Positions 7,052-10,528 of a stretch of 10,528 bases of DNA are shown here, one piece after another. The DNA is from Planctomycetota bacterium (GTDB lineage: Bacteria; Planctomycetota; UBA1135; UBA2386). How positions within the stretch are numbered: the stretch's first letter is position 1; each line of letters starts with the position of its first letter. The stretch covers positions 1 to 10,528 of the forward strand of contig JAGQRA010000631.1 in assembly GCA_020425885.1 (NCBI GenBank), given 5' to 3'. The position numbers were made by a program, and so were the translations under genes. Under the pieces are notes generated by a model that made no database searches, was not told the origin of the DNA, and saw only the letters and a list, made by a program, of their open reading frames with translations.

Positions 7052-7084
7052 CGCCGCGGCGACGCGAAATCGAGGACGGTCTCG
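7052..7084 (-). repeat. 33-bp copy of the 3' end of the sigma-fusion gene (left copy)
   Basis: These 33 bases are identical to 8563-8595. On the minus strand they read ETVLDFASPRR followed by TAA at 7050-7048, the same C-terminus as the intact gene, whose stop is TGA. Similarity stops abruptly beyond the 33 bases on both sides. The copy sits 11 bp upstream of the hydrolase start, as expected for the ancestral end of the upstream operon gene. Confidence 0.85.
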
Positions 7085-7189
7085 GTTCGTGGTCGCGGCA
7101 GCAGGGAAGGGGAGGAGACGAGGTCGGCGGCCCACTCCAGGCGCCCGTGGGGCACCCTTTTGCGCGCCTGGCTCGCGCTCCGGAGCGTC
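7085..7189. other. Non-coding leader upstream of the ATPase gene
   Basis: I see no supported gene here. It is GC-rich with a purine-rich run (about 7104-7120) and no clear homology to the rest of the window. It lies inside the segment bounded by the 33-bp repeats. Confidence 0.4.
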
Positions 7190-7248
7190 GTTCTCCCGGA
7201 TGGAGAACTGTAATCTGCCAACCCCAAAGGTTTCAATCTGCCAACCCC
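7190..7248 (+). promoter_or_regulatory. Operator-like region: inverted repeat, -10-like box and two direct repeats before the ATPase
   Basis: A perfect 7-bp inverted repeat (GTTCTCC, CGGAT loop, GGAGAAC; 7190-7208) is followed by TGTAAT (7209-7214), a five-of-six match to a -10 box. Two exact 14-bp direct repeats AATCTGCCAACCCC lie at 7212-7225 and 7235-7248, 23 bp apart (about two helical turns). The second ends 6 bases before the ATPase ATG, in the place of a Shine-Dalgarno, which is absent. The layout suggests a regulator, possibly the ATPase itself through its winged-helix part, binding over promoter and start. The binding partner is inference. Confidence 0.5.
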
Positions 7249-7254
7249 GTAGTC

Positions 7255-8511
7255 ATGCCCGCATCCCAGCATCCCGAACTCCACCCCCGGTTCGCCAGCG
7301 CCCCCCTGCGGCGAGCCTTGTCCGACAGCCCGGTGGTGCTGGTACATGGGCCCCGCCAGAGTGGCAAGACGACACTCGTGCGCACCGTGGCCGAACCACT
7401 CGGCTACCGCTACCTCACTCTCGACGACGATGTCGTCCGCAACGCGGCGGAGAGAGACAGCATGGGCTTCGTGGCGGAGTTGAAGGGCCCGACGATCCTG
7501 GACGAGGTGCAGCGAACCCCCTCGATCTTCGGTGCCATGAAGGCATCGGTCGATCGCGACCGGACCCCGGGGCGGTTCCTGTTGACGGGTTCGACGAACC
7601 TGTTGCTGCTGCCGAAGCTCTCGGACTCACTCGCCGGCCGCCTGGCGATCCTGCGGCTGTTTCCGCTCACCCAGTCAGAGCTCACGGGAACGAACACCGG
7701 ATTCGTGGAACGCCTGCTCTCGAACGAACTGCCTGCGGGAAGGAGAGACCGCCTCGGACCAGAACTGGCCCGACGAATCGTCGCCGGTGGGTTCCCAGCA
7801 GCACTGGCACGCAACGGGGCACGACGCCGCGCGACCTGGTATCGCGACTACGTCGAGACCATCGTGCAACGCGACGTCCGAGATCTCGCGAGAATCTCCT
7901 CGCTGGATGCACTGCCGAGGTTGTTGGAGCTCGCGGCCGGGCAGACGGCACGCATGCTGAACGTCAGCGATCTGGCCGCGCCCTTCCAGGTGAGCCGACC
8001 GACGATCCGGGACTACATCACACTCCTGGCGCGCGTGTTCCTGCTCGAGGAGCTGCCCCCTTGGCATTCCAATCGACTGAATCGGCTCGTCAAGAGTCCG
8101 AAGCTCCATATCGTCGACACTGGCATCGCCTGTTCGCTACTCGGCTACGACGCAGATGGCCTGCACGAGGATCGTGAGCGACTGGGGCAGTTGTTCGAGA
8201 CGTTCGTCTACCAGGAGCTGCGAAGGCAAGCGAGCTGGCTCGACGACGACCTCCGGTTTCATCACTTTCGCGATCGCGATGGGACCGAGGTCGACCTCGT
8301 CATCGAGCGCGGCGCGCGGACCCTCGTCGGGGTCGAAGCCAAGGCCGGCGCCACGGTCACCTCCGCGGACTTCCGCGGCATGCGGATGCTCGCCAAGGCA
8401 GCCGGCAAGAGATTCGTCGCCGGCGTGATCGTCTACGACGGCGAGCACTGCGTGGGATTCGGCGACAGGTTGCGCGCCGTACCGGTATCGATGCTCTGGC
8501 AGCCGGCATAG
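7255..8511 (+). CDS. AAA ATPase with DUF4143-type C-terminal domain
   Basis: ATG 7255 gives 418 residues, close to the usual length of this family; the open frame extends to 7147 but through regulatory repeats. Walker A is GPRQSGKT (32-39) and Walker B is TILDEVQR (Asp83-Glu84). LLTGSTN (109-114) is the sensor region and SLAGRL follows. A winged-helix-like part comes next (near LNVSDLAAPFQVSRPTIRDYITLLARVFLLEEL). The C-terminal part has the conserved LGQLFETFVYQELRR and the nuclease-like signature GTEVDLVIERG ... VGVEAKAG, which corresponds to the E-V-D ... ExK pattern of DUF4143 proteins. These are widespread, patchily distributed, probably mobile ATPases of unknown cellular role. The gene is alone between two 33-bp direct repeats, antisense to the resident operon, consistent with insertion. 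No Shine-Dalgarno; the direct repeats at 7212-7248 occupy that place. Confidence 0.92.
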   Translation: MPASQHPELHPRFASAPLRRALSDSPVVLVHGPRQSGKTTLVRTVAEPLGYRYLTLDDDVVRNAAERDSMGFVAELKGPTILDEVQRTPSIFGAMKASVDRDRTPGRFLLTGSTNLLLLPKLSDSLAGRLAILRLFPLTQSELTGTNTGFVERLLSNELPAGRRDRLGPELARRIVAGGFPAALARNGARRRATWYRDYVETIVQRDVRDLARISSLDALPRLLELAAGQTARMLNVSDLAAPFQVSRPTIRDYITLLARVFLLEELPPWHSNRLNRLVKSPKLHIVDTGIACSLLGYDADGLHEDRERLGQLFETFVYQELRRQASWLDDDLRFHHFRDRDGTEVDLVIERGARTLVGVEAKAGATVTSADFRGMRMLAKAAGKRFVAGVIVYDGEHCVGFGDRLRAVPVSMLWQPA

Positions 8512-8525
8512 GACCGTGGGGTCTC

Positions 8526-8568
8526 GCGGCGGTGCCGGGAGGCCGAAGCTGCCCCCGGTCACCGCCGC
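8526..8568. terminator. Long bidirectional hairpin between the convergent ATPase and sigma-fusion genes
   Basis: GCGGCGGTGCCGGG (8526-8539) pairs with CCCGGTCACCGCCGC (8554-8568): 14 base pairs with one bulged T and a 14-base loop. It begins 15 bases after the ATPase stop, and its right arm contains the stop codon (8559-8561) and last two to three codons of the minus-strand gene. No T-tract is seen on either side. Its position between convergent genes suits a bidirectional terminator. The right arm also overlaps the 33-bp repeat by 6 bases. Confidence 0.55.
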
Positions 8569-10528
8569 GGCGACGCGAAATCGAGGACGGTCTCGCCTTG
8601 CTGATCGATCACGAACTCGCGCGCCTGCAGCGCATCGCGCGCGCCCTGGAGTGCGAGCCAGGTGCCCGCCGGCAATGACAGCAGATCGCCTTCGGGAACG
8701 AACCGGGCGCGCACGTCGACATCGGCGCGCCGCTGCCATAGCTCGAGGGCATGGCCGGGCCGATGTGCGAGCCGCAGCCGACCCGGCGCCGGCAGCTCGA
8801 CCGCGCCGAGATCGAGCGGGTTGATGCCATCGACCCAGTGCTGCCCGAGGTCGAGCCAGCCGCTGCCGGGGCAACCGGCGACGACGCGATAGAAGCCGGC
8901 GCGCAGGCCGTCGATCTCGAGGATGCCATCGGCCGACCGGGGCATGGCAGCACCACGGCCGCTGTCGATCTGCCAGGCGAACGCGCCGGCGCGTTGCCCG
9001 TCGAGGCCGGCCGGCAGCCTCGGCTGCAACAGCAATGACCCGGCGGGCAGGCCATCGTCACGGAGGTCGAAGTCGACGTTGGTCGCACCCGGCAAGGCGT
9101 TCGGTTCGATCGCCATCGGCAGGCGGTGGCCGGCGCCCGAATGCAGCAACAGCGTGCCGGACGAGTTCGGCAGGTTCGCCAACAGGTAGCTGCCATCCGC
9201 CTGGACATCGGCGGCATCGACCGCCCGGCCATCGTGCGCCACGAACTCGACGCGCCATCCCGGCAACGCCTTGCCGTCATCGCCGAGAACGGTGCCGCGC
9301 AGCACGTGACCGCGATCGAGATCGACCTGACAAGCCGACTCGCGATCGGCGAACACCGTCACCGTCGTGCGACCGAGCCCGGCGCGGCGACCGCCGGCGC
9401 GCACCTCGACGGTTCCACAGCGAACGTCGGTCAGCGTGAAGCGGCCCGCGTCATCGGTGTCGGTCCGGCCCTCAGGGCAGCCGTCCCCGCAGCCGTAGAC
9501 GACGGGCTGCCCGGCGGCGGGCCTGCCTTCGCCGTCGTAGACGATGCCATGGATCGCGCCCTTGCCCGGCTGCTCCTCACCGCCCGTCGCGACCTCGGTC
9601 TCCTCGCTGATGTAGACGTCGTCATCGTCCTCCGCCGGTGGCTCGGCAGACTCGGCCTCGGCCGAACGGTCCGGCTCGCTGCCGATGAGGACATCGAACA
9701 GGCGGCTCTCGGGATGCAGTCCGTCGCGGGCCTGGACGGGCACATCGAAGAGGTCGGGGAAGGTCCCGCTCTGATGACAGAGGCCACAGCGCATGCCGCG
9801 GCGGATGCCATCCAGTTGGCATCTGCCGCCGATGCCGCCGGTGTCGCCGAGCAGCACACATTCCTGCACCGGGCCGGCCTCGACCTCGAGCCGCTGCAAC
9901 GACTGCGAACGGCCGTCGACCGTGACCCCGATCGCGATCGTCATCACCGCGACCTTGCCGCGCCAATCGATCTCGATCACGCCATCGCGCGACGTCACCT
10001 GTCGCCAGCCATTGAGGGCCCCGTCGCCCGGCGCGAAGGCGAGCTGCGCCATGTGAACAGGCAGCCCGTCGAGGTCGACGACGCGGCAGCGCAGGCGGAA
10101 GGCGAACGGATGGCCGAGATCGACCTGCGGGGTCGCGTCTTGCTCGATCGCGACCGGTTCCCGTTCGGCCGCAGCCGGCTGCTGACCGTCACCGTGAGCC
10201 AGCGCAGCCCGAGCGGGGTCGGCCGTCGTGGCGGCGGCCTGCATGCCCGGCGCGGGCGACTGACTCCAGGAATACACGAGCCATGCGGCCAGCATCGTGG
10301 CGGCCGCGGTGGCCAGCAACTTCGTCGTCGGTGCCATGATCAGGGTCGAAAGGAACGAGATGGAGATGGTGCCGGTACCGAATCCGGTCGCGGCGAGGAC
10401 CGCGCCGCGCCACCTGCCGCTGCGATCGCGGCGATCGAACTCGGCGCGCAGCATCGCCAGGCCGCGCTGCAGCCGACTCTTCACCGTGGCCAGCGGAATG
10501 CCGAGCCGAGCGGCGATCTGCTTCGGCG
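8559..10528 (-). CDS. Sigma-70 region 4 HTH fused to a membrane segment and carboxypeptidase-regulatory-like domains (5' end outside window)
   Basis: The frame is open from the window edge to TGA 8561-8559, so at least 655 residues are visible and the start is missing. The first visible residues read PKQIAARLGIPLATVKSRLQ followed by RGLAMLR, the region-4 helix-turn-helix of ECF-type sigma factors that binds the -35 element. Within 60 residues comes a hydrophobic helix (TKLLATAAATMLAAWLVYSW, about 10322-10269), with a weaker one before it (WRGAVLAATGFGTGTISISF). The remainder is predicted extracytoplasmic: an acidic linker (about 9670-9595), then Ig-like carboxypeptidase-regulatory units (GAIHGIVYDGEGRPAAGQPV ... 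GRFTL near 9555-9420, and LRGTVLGDDGKALPGWRVEF near 9300). A CGLCH motif is at about 9795-9781. Planctomycetes are known for sigma factors with long C-terminal extensions; signalling from outside to the HTH is inference. The N-terminal sigma region 2 cannot be checked. Confidence 0.85.
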   Translation of the reverse strand, partial: PKQIAARLGIPLATVKSRLQRGLAMLRAEFDRRDRSGRWRGAVLAATGFGTGTISISFLSTLIMAPTTKLLATAAATMLAAWLVYSWSQSPAPGMQAAATTADPARAALAHGDGQQPAAAEREPVAIEQDATPQVDLGHPFAFRLRCRVVDLDGLPVHMAQLAFAPGDGALNGWRQVTSRDGVIEIDWRGKVAVMTIAIGVTVDGRSQSLQRLEVEAGPVQECVLLGDTGGIGGRCQLDGIRRGMRCGLCHQSGTFPDLFDVPVQARDGLHPESRLFDVLIGSEPDRSAEAESAEPPAEDDDDVYISEETEVATGGEEQPGKGAIHGIVYDGEGRPAAGQPVVYGCGDGCPEGRTDTDDAGRFTLTDVRCGTVEVRAGGRRAGLGRTTVTVFADRESACQVDLDRGHVLRGTVLGDDGKALPGWRVEFVAHDGRAVDAADVQADGSYLLANLPNSSGTLLLHSGAGHRLPMAIEPNALPGATNVDFDLRDDGLPAGSLLLQPRLPAGLDGQRAGAFAWQIDSGRGAAMPRSADGILEIDGLRAGFYRVVAGCPGSGWLDLGQHWVDGINPLDLGAVELPAPGRLRLAHRPGHALELWQRRADVDVRARFVPEGDLLSLPAGTWLALQGARDALQAREFVIDQQGETVLDFASPRR
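8563..8595 (-). repeat. 33-bp copy of the 3' end of the sigma-fusion gene (right copy, within the intact gene)
   Basis: It is identical to 7052-7084 and encodes the last residues ETVLDFASPRR of the intact gene. Together with the left copy it brackets a 1.5 kb segment carrying only the ATPase gene. Confidence 0.85.

Noticed and set aside
7147..7254. Upstream extension of the ATPase gene
   Set aside because: The extra 36 codons run through the inverted and direct repeats of the leader and do not resemble the family's N-terminus; ATG 7255 leads straight into the usual start of the ATPase domain.
7089..8177. Second long plus-strand frame (362 codons) across the ATPase gene
   Set aside because: It is out of frame with the Walker motifs, has low-complexity composition, and is a shadow.
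1..10528. CRISPR array, tRNA, rRNA, integrase or transposase
   Set aside because: Looked for on both strands by eye; no regularly spaced identical repeats, cloverleaf or recombinase motifs were found.

Overview
The window is high-GC bacterial DNA. Its gene content looks like a member of the Planctomycetota: large secreted beta-propeller proteins, one of which carries the 'GCAGS ... GMPGC ... Ig' C-terminal domain common in that phylum, a single-pass SGNH hydrolase, and a sigma-factor HTH fused through a membrane segment to an extracytoplasmic carboxypeptidase-regulatory-like protein. This assignment rests on recalled family patterns, not on a search.

Layout, left to right. (1) 1-237 (+): the 3' end of NADP-dependent isocitrate dehydrogenase (icd). 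(2) 238-5359: a roughly 5.1 kb island holding a decayed antisense fragment of a membrane-protein gene (244-351), a non-coding stretch with a possible promoter, an 816-codon secreted SBBP-like propeller protein (529-2979) and a 745-residue secreted RCC1-repeat protein (3066-5303). (3) 5360-5379: an exact 20-bp copy of the icd 3' end, followed by (-) a 149-aa four-helix membrane protein (5383-5832) and (-) a 384-aa SGNH/GDSL hydrolase (5882-7036). (4) 7052-7084: a 33-bp copy of the last codons of the final gene in the window, then a regulatory-looking leader and (+) an AAA ATPase with DUF4143-type C-terminus (7255-8511). (5) 8559-10528 (-): the sigma-region-4/TM/carboxypeptidase-regulatory-like fusion, with its 5' end outside the window.

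How it fits together. Taking out the two inserted segments leaves a simple ancestral map. The sigma-fusion gene, the SGNH hydrolase and the 4-TM protein form one minus-strand operon (11 bp and 49 bp gaps) that meets icd tail to tail, with 4 bp between the stop codons. The ATPase segment and the two-gene island each sit exactly at the 3' end of a resident gene (the fusion gene and icd respectively). Each leaves that gene intact and leaves a copy of the gene's terminal bases on the far side. No integrase, transposase or tRNA is visible, so the mechanism is open; reuse of gene 3' ends, as phage 21 and e14 do at E. coli icd, is the closest known parallel.

The other notable point is the start of the first island gene. 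Its good Shine-Dalgarno and ATG are out of frame with the signal peptide because of an 8-bp tandem repeat. Losing one repeat unit restores a clean secreted protein, so this may be a phase-variable switch or a fresh frameshift.
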